A stretch of DNA of 64,000 nt. Source: an uncultured Eubacteriales bacterium (GTDB lineage: Bacteria; Bacillota; Clostridia; Oscillospirales; Acutalibacteraceae). Positions 52,771 to 61,111 of the stretch are shown here, in pieces; within the stretch, counting starts at the first letter, position 1, and the number at the start of each line of letters is the position of its first letter. Location of the stretch: assembly GCA_934630515.1 (NCBI GenBank), contig CAKTVV010000003.1:124001-188000 (forward strand), in the 5' to 3' direction. A model generated the notes under the pieces. It was not told the DNA's origin, did no database searches, and saw only the letters and a list, made by a program, of their open reading frames with translations. Both the position numbers and the translations under genes were made by a program.

Positions 52771-54834
52771 ATGGCAAACAGCAAATCCACCAAGCGGGCA
52801 TTACTCACCAGTGCGCTGGCAATCCTGGCGTGCGCAGCAATGCTCATCGGCACCACCTTTGCGTGGTTCACCGACACCGCCAGCACGGCGGTAAACAAGA
52901 TCGTCTCCGGCAAGCTGGACGTAGCGCTGGAGATGAAGAACCCGGCGTATGACCCCGCCGATGCGAGTTCCAAGGAATGGATCTCCGCCGAGGGCAAGAC
53001 TCTGAGCTTCCTGCAGATGCAGGACGGTGAGCAGGTGCAGAACGCCGATATCCTGTGGGAGCCGGGTGCAACCTATGAGCTGCCCCAGCTGCGCATCGTC
53101 AACAACGGCAATCTGGCACTGAAGTATAAGGTCGTCATTACCGGCGCCAAGGATGCAAATCCGAACAACGGCGTGAATGATCTCATGCTGCTGGACGTAA
53201 TCGACTGGACCTACAGCGTTGTCGGCGCCGGCGGCGATGACGTCGCTGAGCTGGGCACCGAGCGCCATCTGGTTGCCAAAACCGGGGATACCGAGGTATT
53301 CGACACGCTGACGATCAAGGGTCAGATGCAGACCACCGCCGGCAACGAGTATCAGGATCTGTCCATCGACGGCATCGCCATCACGGTCGTGGCTACGCAG
53401 GACACCGTGGAGTATGACAGCAAGGATAACCAGTACGATGCAGACGCCACCTATCCGGTGCGGGTCGATGGAGACATCAAGACGGATGCAGATACCGTGC
53501 TGAAGGATAAGCACGAGGATCATTTCGTGCAGGTCACGATCCCGGCCGGCTCCGTGGATGGTGCGGAAAAGGTCAGTCTGGTAGTGGTCGAGAGCGCTGC
53601 TCCGTCTGCGGTCACGGTGGCAACGACGGAGAGCAGCCAGAGCTACGAGGTCACCCTCAAGGATCAGGACAACAACACGGTGCAGGCGTCCGGCGAGCAT
53701 CTGTTCGAGGTGGAGCTGTTCATCGGGAAAAACCGCACCGGCGTGAAGTTGTATCATGACGGTGTGGAAATGACAAAGGACAGCCCCTCTCTGACGGAGA
53801 CGGCGGATCATTTCGTGTACGACAGTGCGACCGGCTATGTCACCATGAAGGTGAGCCACTTCTCCCCGTTCACGGCGGTATTTGCCAAGGATAGCTGGGG
53901 GAATAACACAAAAGAGGATTACGATACGCCGGTGGATAAGGACGCCAAGCTCGTGACCATCGCTTCCGCCGAGGAGCTGGCGCTGCTCGCCAAGCAGGTG
54001 AATGCGGGAACGAGCTATCAGGGCTATACCGTCAAGCTGACGGCGGATATCGACCTGCAGGAGAATATGTGGGTCCCGATCGGTAAAAGCGGCAGCACCT
54101 TCCAGGGCGTCTTCGACGGCGACGGACACACCATCAGCAATCTGCTGTTTAACAATTCCCGGATGAGCGATGTCGGTCTGTTCGGCCTCACGACCAACGG
54201 CGAAATCAAGAACTTCACCCTGCACAATGCGCAGGTGACGGGCTATCTCGATGTCGGCGCCGTCGCCGGCACCCCCTATACCTCGAAGTATACCAACATC
54301 AAGCTCACCGGCAAAGTGCAGGTGAACGGATATGCTTACGTCGGCGGTATGCTGGGTAAGAATGCGTATGCGAATCTGACCGACCTCACCATCAATGTGG
54401 CGGACGGCAGCTATGTCAAGGCGAACTCCCAGAACTATCGCACCTATGTCGGCGGTCTGGTCGGCTTTATGGGCGAGGGCAAGCAGGTCGTCAAAAACGT
54501 GACCTCGAACATTGACGTAATCGGCTCGACCTGCGATGTCGGCGGCATCACGGGTATCGCCCATTACGGCAATACGTTCATCAACTGCCACAGCTCCGGC
54601 GACGTGACGCTGCTGGCGGCCAGCGATGCGAGCGACGAGCTGGAGATCGGCGGCATTGCCGGTGTATGGCTGAATACGGCTAATGAGACGGTGACGCTTA
54701 CCGGATGCACCTATACCGGTAAGCTGTCCAGCACCAATACCACGACCGGTGCGGTGACCGCATTCCCCTATAACGGGTTGGTTGGCAACAAGTACAGTCG
54801 GAATTCCGCTGCCGGGACCCTGATCATCAACTAA
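52771..54834 (+). CDS. SipW-dependent TasA-like array protein 3, GLUG-type
   Basis: This 687-residue protein has the shared signal and a TasA-like domain (to about 225, ending IDGIAITVVATQDTVEYDS). A separate beta domain with VTLKDQDNNTVQASGEH and FEVELFIGKNRTGVKLYHDG covers about 230-380. Residues about 395-687 form GLUG-type repeats: FDGDGHTISNLLFNNS, VGLFGLTTNGEIKNF, VGGMLGKNAYANLTDL, VGGLVGFMGEGKQ and VGGITGIAHYGN. GLUG repeats are usual in bacterial adhesins. GGAGG precedes the ATG. The middle domain is shared with protein 5. Confidence 0.85.
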   Translation: MANSKSTKRALLTSALAILACAAMLIGTTFAWFTDTASTAVNKIVSGKLDVALEMKNPAYDPADASSKEWISAEGKTLSFLQMQDGEQVQNADILWEPGATYELPQLRIVNNGNLALKYKVVITGAKDANPNNGVNDLMLLDVIDWTYSVVGAGGDDVAELGTERHLVAKTGDTEVFDTLTIKGQMQTTAGNEYQDLSIDGIAITVVATQDTVEYDSKDNQYDADATYPVRVDGDIKTDADTVLKDKHEDHFVQVTIPAGSVDGAEKVSLVVVESAAPSAVTVATTESSQSYEVTLKDQDNNTVQASGEHLFEVELFIGKNRTGVKLYHDGVEMTKDSPSLTETADHFVYDSATGYVTMKVSHFSPFTAVFAKDSWGNNTKEDYDTPVDKDAKLVTIASAEELALLAKQVNAGTSYQGYTVKLTADIDLQENMWVPIGKSGSTFQGVFDGDGHTISNLLFNNSRMSDVGLFGLTTNGEIKNFTLHNAQVTGYLDVGAVAGTPYTSKYTNIKLTGKVQVNGYAYVGGMLGKNAYANLTDLTINVADGSYVKANSQNYRTYVGGLVGFMGEGKQVVKNVTSNIDVIGSTCDVGGITGIAHYGNTFINCHSSGDVTLLAASDASDELEIGGIAGVWLNTANETVTLTGCTYTGKLSSTNTTTGAVTAFPYNGLVGNKYSRNSAAGTLIIN

Positions 54835-54845
54835 GCAGTCCCGTT

Positions 54846-54911
54846 CCCTCCGCCCTTGGGCGGAGGGGCGATCCAAGGGCACAAGCGACCGTGTTTGTGC
54901 CTTTGGATCGC
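54846..54911 (+). repeat. two-hairpin intergenic module, copy 4
   Basis: CCCTCCGCCC / GGGCGGAGGG then the long stem 54868-54911. The downstream block is diverged (AGGATCCCGGAGCGGTCCT), but keeps a bulged stem at the same place. Confidence 0.82.
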
Positions 54912-54983
54912 TCCGATAGGATCCCGGAGCGGTCCTGTTTCCCTATTACCATTGTGAATACAAAGCAAGGAGGAAAATGCACC

Positions 54984-57203
54984 ATGGTAAACAGCAAAAA
55001 CACCAAGCGGGCACTGCTCACCAGTGCGCTGGCTATTCTGGCGTGCGCAGCGATGCTCGTCGGCACCACCTTTGCGTGGTTCACCGACACCGCCAGCACG
55101 GCGGTGAACAAGATCGTCTCCGGCAAGCTGGACGTGGAGCTGCAGTATGCCAAGGCATGGGATGCCGAGACCGGCGCACCGACCGAATGGGCCGATGCCG
55201 AGGGCAGCCTGCTCAATTTCAGAACAGCCGACGGACGCACGGAGAATATTCTGTGGGAGCCGGGCTGTACCTATCAGCTGCCGGAGCTGCGTCTGGTCAA
55301 CCACGGCACTCTGGCTCTGAAGTATAAGATCGTCATCAGCGGCATCGCCGGCGACGCCACGCTGAACGAGGTCATTCAGTGGAACTACGATCAGTACAGC
55401 CTGCAGGACGGCAGGTACGAAGCCGGACGGGGCGAGGAATTGTCCCCGACCCAAAACTCGATCGCCGGTATCATGCTCCCCGGTGAAAACGGCGACGTGA
55501 CCGATCCCATCGTGATCAGCGGTCATATGCAGGAGGACGCCGGCAACGAATATCAGAACCTGTCCATCGACGGCATTGCCGTTACCGTGTATGCGACCCA
55601 GTATACCCACGAGTATGACAGCAAGGACAACACCTATGACGAGAATGCCGAGTATCCGACCGCTGGCGATGCGCTGAAAACTGCGCTGGAAAAGGGCGGC
55701 AACATCATTCTGGGCGACGACATCCCACTGTCACCTGACGTTCCCGATAAAACGAACCGCGGACTGGTTCCCCACATGAGCGTCTCCAAGGATACCAATC
55801 TGGATCTGTCCGGCAAGTCGCTCAGCGTGGATCCGGAAGCCGCTGCTGAGGGCTTCGGCGCAGCCTCCCCGGTGCTGATAGCGGTCATGGACGGCACGCT
55901 GACCATCGACGGCGACGGTGAGATCAACTGCGAGGCCGGCGAAGAGCAGGTCTACGGCATCAACGTCAACGGCGGTAAGGTCGTTATCAACGGCGGCAGG
56001 TATTACGGCGCCATCACAGCCGTTCAGGTGCAGAAGGGCGAGCTGGAGATCAACGGCGGCTTCTTCGATATGGCTCCCACCTGCAAGGCGCAGGTGCCGC
56101 ACTACGCCAAGTACGTCGTCAACTGCATCGACGCCGCTTATAAGGACGGCTCCGCCAAGATCTCGATCAAGGGCGGCACCTTCGTGAACTTTGATCCCTC
56201 GGATAATCCGGAGGGCGCCGGCACGTCCTATGTGGCAGCCGGATATTCTGTCATTTCCGAAGCACAGGAGAACGGCGATGTGTGGTACACGGTCGTCAAG
56301 GGTGCGACCGCCAAAAGCCCGGCGGAGCTGACGGAAGCGATCCGTTCTGCCGAAGCCGGCGACACCATTTATCTGGGAACCGACATTACCACCACCAGCG
56401 CACTCTCCATCAGCAAAGAGATCACCTTTGACCTGAAGGGACATACGCTGTCCAGCTCCGCTGCGAACACGTTCAAGCTCAATGCCGGCGCCAATGTGAC
56501 CGTTACCGGCGGTGTGATCACCAACACCTACAGCGGCCGTGCTGACCCCATAACGGTCGATCTGCAGGGGCAGGGAGCTGTCTTCACGCTGGAATCCGGC
56601 ACGGTGCAAAGCAACACTGCGAAGGATGATCTCTATTCTCTCGCCATCGGCAACAGCAAGAAAAAAGCGTGTACCGTCAATATCCTGGGCGGCACCGTCG
56701 CCAACCCCGATGGGCAGACCACGAGCCGTGCCATCAGCGCCAGCAACGGCATGACCGTGAACATCAGCGGCGGCACGATCAGCGGCGGTCTGTATGCTCT
56801 GGATGCTTACGCCGGCTCCGTTTCCAACATCAGCGGCGGTAAGCTGATCGCCAATGCGCAGGATGGCAGAAGCGATGCGTACGGCACCAGCTATGCGATC
56901 CACGCCAAGGGCGAGGCGGAGATCAACATCGGCTCGGCTGATGCAGCCTCCACCCCGAACGTAAAGGGGATCAAGTTTGAATCCAGCGGTGTCAACACGG
57001 AGCTGCCCACGATCAACCTGATAAAAGGCGAGATCACCAACCCGATCTATTCGATGGAAGCGAAATACAACTATCCTCTCTTTAAGCTGGGCATAGCCGC
57101 CGACGCACCGGTCACCTTTACCGATGATACGGCGCACTTCTTCCTTGCCGACGGACTCCAAATGGTGCAGAACGGAAGCGTCTGGAAGGTCACCGCTCAA
57201 TAA
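54984..57203 (+). CDS. SipW-dependent TasA-like array protein 4
   Basis: This 739-residue protein is the longest of the set. The shared signal and TasA-like domain (ENILWEPGCTYQLPELRLVN) are followed by two beta-helix regions. The first is like that of protein 2 (VVINGGRYYGAIT, EINGGFFDMAPT, SIKGGTFVNFDPSDN, GDVWYTVVKGA). The second has VTGGVITNTYSG, NILGGTVANPDGQ, NISGGTISGGLYAL and NISGGKLIANAQDG. AAGGAGG precedes ATG 54984; a longer upstream frame has no ribosome site. It is a mosaic of modules shared with its neighbours. Confidence 0.85.
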   Translation: MVNSKNTKRALLTSALAILACAAMLVGTTFAWFTDTASTAVNKIVSGKLDVELQYAKAWDAETGAPTEWADAEGSLLNFRTADGRTENILWEPGCTYQLPELRLVNHGTLALKYKIVISGIAGDATLNEVIQWNYDQYSLQDGRYEAGRGEELSPTQNSIAGIMLPGENGDVTDPIVISGHMQEDAGNEYQNLSIDGIAVTVYATQYTHEYDSKDNTYDENAEYPTAGDALKTALEKGGNIILGDDIPLSPDVPDKTNRGLVPHMSVSKDTNLDLSGKSLSVDPEAAAEGFGAASPVLIAVMDGTLTIDGDGEINCEAGEEQVYGINVNGGKVVINGGRYYGAITAVQVQKGELEINGGFFDMAPTCKAQVPHYAKYVVNCIDAAYKDGSAKISIKGGTFVNFDPSDNPEGAGTSYVAAGYSVISEAQENGDVWYTVVKGATAKSPAELTEAIRSAEAGDTIYLGTDITTTSALSISKEITFDLKGHTLSSSAANTFKLNAGANVTVTGGVITNTYSGRADPITVDLQGQGAVFTLESGTVQSNTAKDDLYSLAIGNSKKKACTVNILGGTVANPDGQTTSRAISASNGMTVNISGGTISGGLYALDAYAGSVSNISGGKLIANAQDGRSDAYGTSYAIHAKGEAEINIGSADAASTPNVKGIKFESSGVNTELPTINLIKGEITNPIYSMEAKYNYPLFKLGIAADAPVTFTDDTAHFFLADGLQMVQNGSVWKVTAQ

Positions 57204-57215
57204 TCATTTCCCTGT

Positions 57216-57282
57216 CTCCTCCGCCCCCGGGCGGAGGAGCGATCCAAGGGCACAAGCGGCCGTGTTTGTGTCTTTGGATCGC
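57216..57282 (+). repeat. two-hairpin intergenic module, copy 5
   Basis: CTCCTCCGCCC / GGGCGGAGGAG then the long stem 57239-57282. The change AGGAGC in place of AGGGGC keeps pairing in the first stem (CTCCT/AGGAG). Confidence 0.83.
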
Positions 57283-57510
57283 TCGGATACATACAATTTC
57301 GGGCAAGCCGAATGCAAGGAGGAATTTCATATGAAAACTGCACAATCGGCAATTTGCACCACAGGGGGGTACTGTCTACCCTGATTTAGTCACTTTGACT
57401 AACCCGATGGGCGAAGAAATTCTTAGCTTGTGATACCTCCGTTTTGTCGGCAGAGCGGAGCGTATCCCGCAACGCCTCTGCCGGCAAAAAATTAAAGGAG
57501 GAACTTAACC
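57283..57510 (+). ncRNA. conserved leader RNA with pseudoknot-compatible arms, copy 2
   Basis: This is the second copy of the leader at 49080-49311. Arms A 57432-57441, B 57445-57455, A' 57456-57466 and B' 57476-57486. B' reads CTCTGCCGGCA here and CTCTGTCGGCA in copy 1, so one G-C pair becomes G-U and pairing holds. The small hairpin here is TTAGTCA/TGACTAA, two pairs longer than in copy 1. It leads directly to the ribosome site of array protein 5. Confidence 0.6.
57331..57384 (+). CDS. short leader ORF, 17 residues
   Basis: ATG with AAGGAGGAATTTCAT upstream. The peptide is MKTAQSAICTTGGYCLP. It differs from the ORF at 49130 by a shorter G run (six bases) and an earlier stop. Retention of frame and ribosome site in both copies suggests that it is translated. 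Confidence 0.5.
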   Translation: MKTAQSAICTTGGYCLP

Positions 57511-59523
57511 ATGGTAAACAGCAAATCCACCAAACGGGCATTGCTCACCAGTGCGCTGGCAATTCTGGCGTGCGTAGCCATGCTCATCGGCACCACCTTT
57601 GCGTGGTTCACCGACACCGCCAGCACGGCGGTAAACAAGATCGTCTCCGGTAAGCTGGACGTGGACATCGTTGGCGAGAACAATGAGTCGCTCAACGGAA
57701 AGTCTCTCAGCTTCAAGAATGTTAGGGGCGAGACCGACATCCTGTGGGAGCCGGGTGCGACCTTCACGCTGGATACCTTCAAGATCGTGAACAAGGGCAG
57801 CCTTGCACTGAAATACAAGGTCATCATCAACGGTATCAAGGGCGACTCTGAGCTGCTGCAGGCCATCGATTTCACGATGGTCAAGGACGGCGAGAGCGAG
57901 GCCGCTGCGCTGGCAGACTGGGAGGGCGTACTGCTTCCCAAGGATGCCACCCCGATCGCAGGCGAGGATGTATACGAATCCAAGTCCATCACCATCTCCG
58001 GTAAAATGCGCACGGATGCCGGCAACGAGTATCAGGGTCTGTCCATCGACGGCCTTGGCATTACGGTCCTTGCCACGCAGTATACCTACGAGAATGACAG
58101 CACTGGCAACCAGTATGATAAAGATGCCGATATGACCCCCGACAATCTGGATCAGATGGTCACCGCCAATGTGACCAAGACCGTCGATCCGACGACGGAT
58201 ACCTTGTTTTCAAACAGCGATGCCACAGCGGAACTGCGCGCACCTGCGGGCTCTCTGCCCGCCGGCGATTACACGCTGCGGATCTCCCCCATGACCGACA
58301 GCAAGGTTACCGTCGGAGCCGATGAGGCCTCCTACTCCTATGATATCAAGCTGCTCGACGAAAACGGCAATGCCGTCACCGCCGCCGATGGGAAGACCTT
58401 CACGGTCGATCTGTGGGTCGGTGAAGATCTGTCGAATGTAAAGGTCTACCACGAGGGTTCGCTGATTGACAGCACCTACTCTGGGGGCAAGGTAACCTTT
58501 GAAACAGCCAGCTTCTCCGCTTTTGATGTGACCTTTGATGCGCCCGTCGCCATCGTGGGCGGCAAGGCTTACCCCACTCTGTCTGCTGCGGTATACGGTG
58601 CGGAGAGCGGTGCGACCATCACCGTTTTGAGAAACTTCACCTCCGACGGCGCAACGATGAACAAGGCGGATGCGAAGCTCACCTTAGACCTGAACGGGCA
58701 CACGATCACCTTCAATGACAACAAATTCTTCAAGCTGTATATGGGCGAGCTGACGCTCACCGGAACCGGCGTGATGCAGGAGAATACGCCGAATTATGCG
58801 CCCATCATTGTGATGCATAAGGATAAAGCTCCCGCTGTTGTGACAGTCGGCAAGGATGTGACCCTCAAGGGCTGGTCCGGCATCATGATCAACCCGAAAA
58901 ACGCTTACTCTAACACCAACAAGTATGCTCCGGTCATCAATGTCAATGGCACACTGATCGGTCAGAACGATGCCAGCGGCAACGTCGGCGCCGGCCTGTA
59001 TGTGAACGGCCAGAATATCGGTGAAAACCCCGCAATTGAAGTCAACATCAATGAAACGGCAGTTCTGAATGGTACCGGTCATGGTATCTATGGCGCTGGC
59101 TATGCCATCTACAACACCTGCGGCACTGTTACCGGCGGCCATACCGGTATTGAGCTCCGTGCCGGCAAGCTCAATGTTACCGGAGGCACGATCACCGGCA
59201 ATGGCATCCCCACGAGTGTGGAAGCCAACGGCAACGGTGCAACCACGATCGGCGCCGGTATTGCCGTGGCGCAGCACGGCACGAAGCTGCCCACAGAGCT
59301 GACCGTCACCGACGGTGTGATCAATGGATATACCGCTCTGCATCAAAGCAATCCGCAGAAGAACGATGCCGAGGCTATTGCCAAGGTAAAGCTCTCGATC
59401 TCCGGCGGCACATTCAACACCATCAACGGCGGCTCCAATGCTGTTTACAGCGAAAACTGCACCGGGTTTATTACCGGCGGAGTATTTTCGACTGCTGTTG
59501 ATGCGGCGTATATGGCGAACTGA
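57511..59523 (+). CDS. SipW-dependent TasA-like array protein 5
   Basis: This 670-residue protein has the shared signal and a TasA-like domain (KLDVDIVGENNESLNG, TDILWEPGATFTLDTFKIVN). A beta domain like that of protein 3 follows (APAGSLPAGDYTLRISPM, TVDLWVGEDLSNVKVYHEGS) at about 230-350. Beta-helix turns follow (LTLDLNGHTITFNDNKFF, VTGGTITGNGIPTSVE, ISGGTFNTINGGSN, ITGGVFSTAV). AAAGGAGG precedes the ATG. With protein 1 it is one of the two members that carry the long structured leader. Confidence 0.85.
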   Translation: MVNSKSTKRALLTSALAILACVAMLIGTTFAWFTDTASTAVNKIVSGKLDVDIVGENNESLNGKSLSFKNVRGETDILWEPGATFTLDTFKIVNKGSLALKYKVIINGIKGDSELLQAIDFTMVKDGESEAAALADWEGVLLPKDATPIAGEDVYESKSITISGKMRTDAGNEYQGLSIDGLGITVLATQYTYENDSTGNQYDKDADMTPDNLDQMVTANVTKTVDPTTDTLFSNSDATAELRAPAGSLPAGDYTLRISPMTDSKVTVGADEASYSYDIKLLDENGNAVTAADGKTFTVDLWVGEDLSNVKVYHEGSLIDSTYSGGKVTFETASFSAFDVTFDAPVAIVGGKAYPTLSAAVYGAESGATITVLRNFTSDGATMNKADAKLTLDLNGHTITFNDNKFFKLYMGELTLTGTGVMQENTPNYAPIIVMHKDKAPAVVTVGKDVTLKGWSGIMINPKNAYSNTNKYAPVINVNGTLIGQNDASGNVGAGLYVNGQNIGENPAIEVNINETAVLNGTGHGIYGAGYAIYNTCGTVTGGHTGIELRAGKLNVTGGTITGNGIPTSVEANGNGATTIGAGIAVAQHGTKLPTELTVTDGVINGYTALHQSNPQKNDAEAIAKVKLSISGGTFNTINGGSNAVYSENCTGFITGGVFSTAVDAAYMAN

Positions 59524-59543
59524 GCTTTTGGCACCTATTCTGT

Positions 59544-59612
59544 CTCCTCCGCCTTGCGGGGCGGAGGGGGCGATCCAAGGGCACAAGCATCCGTTTGTGT
59601 CTTTGGATCGCC
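59544..59612 (+). repeat. two-hairpin intergenic module, copy 6
   Basis: CTCCTCCGCC / GGGGCGGAGG then the long stem 59569-59612. In the downstream block the CACGG/CCGTG stem is kept while its loop changes to GAAAG. Confidence 0.83.
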
Positions 59613-59682
59613 TTGGTGTGACCACGGGAAAGCCGTGTTTACATATTTCCATTGAAAGTTAAAACGAGGAGGAAAATCAACA

Positions 59683-61017
59683 ATGACAAACGCAAAAAAC
59701 ACCAAACGGGCATTGCTCACCAGCGCGCTGGCAATTCTGGCGTGCGCAGCCATGCTCATCGGCACCACCTTTGCGTGGTTCACCGACACCGCCAGCACGG
59801 CGGTGAACAAGATCGTGTCCGGTAATCTCCATGTAGAGATCCAGGACGAGGCAGGCGAAAAGATCGAGGATCTGGACTGGAAAGCGGCAGACAACCGTGC
59901 GCAGGACGACATCCTGTGGGAGCCGGGCTGCACCTATACGCTCACCCCGTTCAAGATTGTCAACACCGGCAAGCTGGCGCTGAAATATAAGATCGTCATC
60001 ACCGGCTTGAACGGCGATTCCCCGCTGCTGAAAGTGATCCACTTCGCCTATAAAACGGCAGACGGCAACGATTTTCCCATTGACGACGAAAAGCGTCTGG
60101 GTGTCGGAGAGGAAACCGGGATGATCACCATTTCCGCCAGCATGGACAAGGATGCCGGCAACGACTATCAGGACAAGACGCTGAAGGGCGTGAAATTCAC
60201 CGTCTATGCCACGCAGGACACCGTGGAATACGACAGCAAGGACAACCAGTACGATAAGGACGCCGAGTATGCAACGCCCGTCGGCACGGTTGACGAGTTA
60301 ACAGCCGCTGTTAACGCCGGGGAGAACGTGATCCTGAAAAACAACCTGTCCCTCGCAAGTCCGTTTACCGTAACCAGTGGCAAAGCAATCACCATTGACC
60401 TTAATGGCAAAACCGTAACCGCTACCGGAAATTTTGTCACTGTTAAAAAAGACAGCAGGCTGACCGTTACCGGCGGTACGGTGAATTCCGGTCGCTATGT
60501 ATTTGCCGTTGAGGGCGGCGAAGTCACTGTAAGCGACGGTAACTTTACGGCGCAGGAAGCCGTCTGCGCTCTGTTTGGCGGCAGCAAGATGACCATAAAC
60601 GGCGGCACATTTACCTCGAAAGACAATAACGTTGTGGCTACCAACGGTTCTTCCGCTGACGGCTGCGAAATCACAATCAACGGCGGCGTCTTTAATGCCA
60701 ATATCACCTCTCCCGGTTATATCGCCTGCGGTGTTTACGTTGCCAATAAAGACACCGTGACGATCAACGGCGGTACCTTCAATGTTACCGATGGCGTCGG
60801 CGTCCTGATGCGTGCCGGCACCACCACCATCGGCAAGGACGTTGTGATCAACCTGACCAACACCGGCAAGGTGACAGCCGGCAGAGTTGGCGATGCGAGC
60901 ATTGATATTACCACGCCCAGCTATCTGGTGGTAGATGTCCGTTCCCATTATCCCGCTTCCGGTTCGGACTTCAACGTTATCAACAACAGCCGCTACGACA
61001 TCGTCGAGTACAAGTAA
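59683..61017 (+). CDS. SipW-dependent TasA-like array protein 6
   Basis: This 444-residue protein has the shared signal (variant MTNAKNTKRALL) and a TasA-like domain (NLHVEIQDEAGEKIED, DDILWEPGCTYTLTPFKIVN). A beta-helix body with TVTGGTVNSGRYVFAV, VSDGNFTAQEAV, TINGGTFTSKDNNVV, TINGGVFNANITSPG and TINGGTFNVTDGVGV follows. GAGGAGG precedes the ATG. It ends without an anchor, so attachment must be by assembly. Confidence 0.85.
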   Translation: MTNAKNTKRALLTSALAILACAAMLIGTTFAWFTDTASTAVNKIVSGNLHVEIQDEAGEKIEDLDWKAADNRAQDDILWEPGCTYTLTPFKIVNTGKLALKYKIVITGLNGDSPLLKVIHFAYKTADGNDFPIDDEKRLGVGEETGMITISASMDKDAGNDYQDKTLKGVKFTVYATQDTVEYDSKDNQYDKDAEYATPVGTVDELTAAVNAGENVILKNNLSLASPFTVTSGKAITIDLNGKTVTATGNFVTVKKDSRLTVTGGTVNSGRYVFAVEGGEVTVSDGNFTAQEAVCALFGGSKMTINGGTFTSKDNNVVATNGSSADGCEITINGGVFNANITSPGYIACGVYVANKDTVTINGGTFNVTDGVGVLMRAGTTTIGKDVVINLTNTGKVTAGRVGDASIDITTPSYLVVDVRSHYPASGSDFNVINNSRYDIVEYK

Positions 61018-61111
61018 GCTCGGACGCCTTGCCTCTCCCGTCACAGGGAGAGGCGGGCTGCGCCTACATATTCCCACAAAAGCAAATACGGAATAAAGGG
61101 GTCAAGTTACG
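61018..61111 (+). other. intergenic region without the usual module
   Basis: This is the only junction of the array that lacks the two-hairpin module. It holds a different hairpin, GCCTCTCCC / GGGAGAGGC, near 61033-61056. The ribosome site before the next gene is weak (AAAGGGGTC). Confidence 0.6.

Noticed and set aside
52801..54882. Long minus-strand open frame opposite array protein 3
   Set aside because: It mirrors coding sequence of a well-supported gene; similar mirrors occur opposite every array member because the plus frames share sequence.
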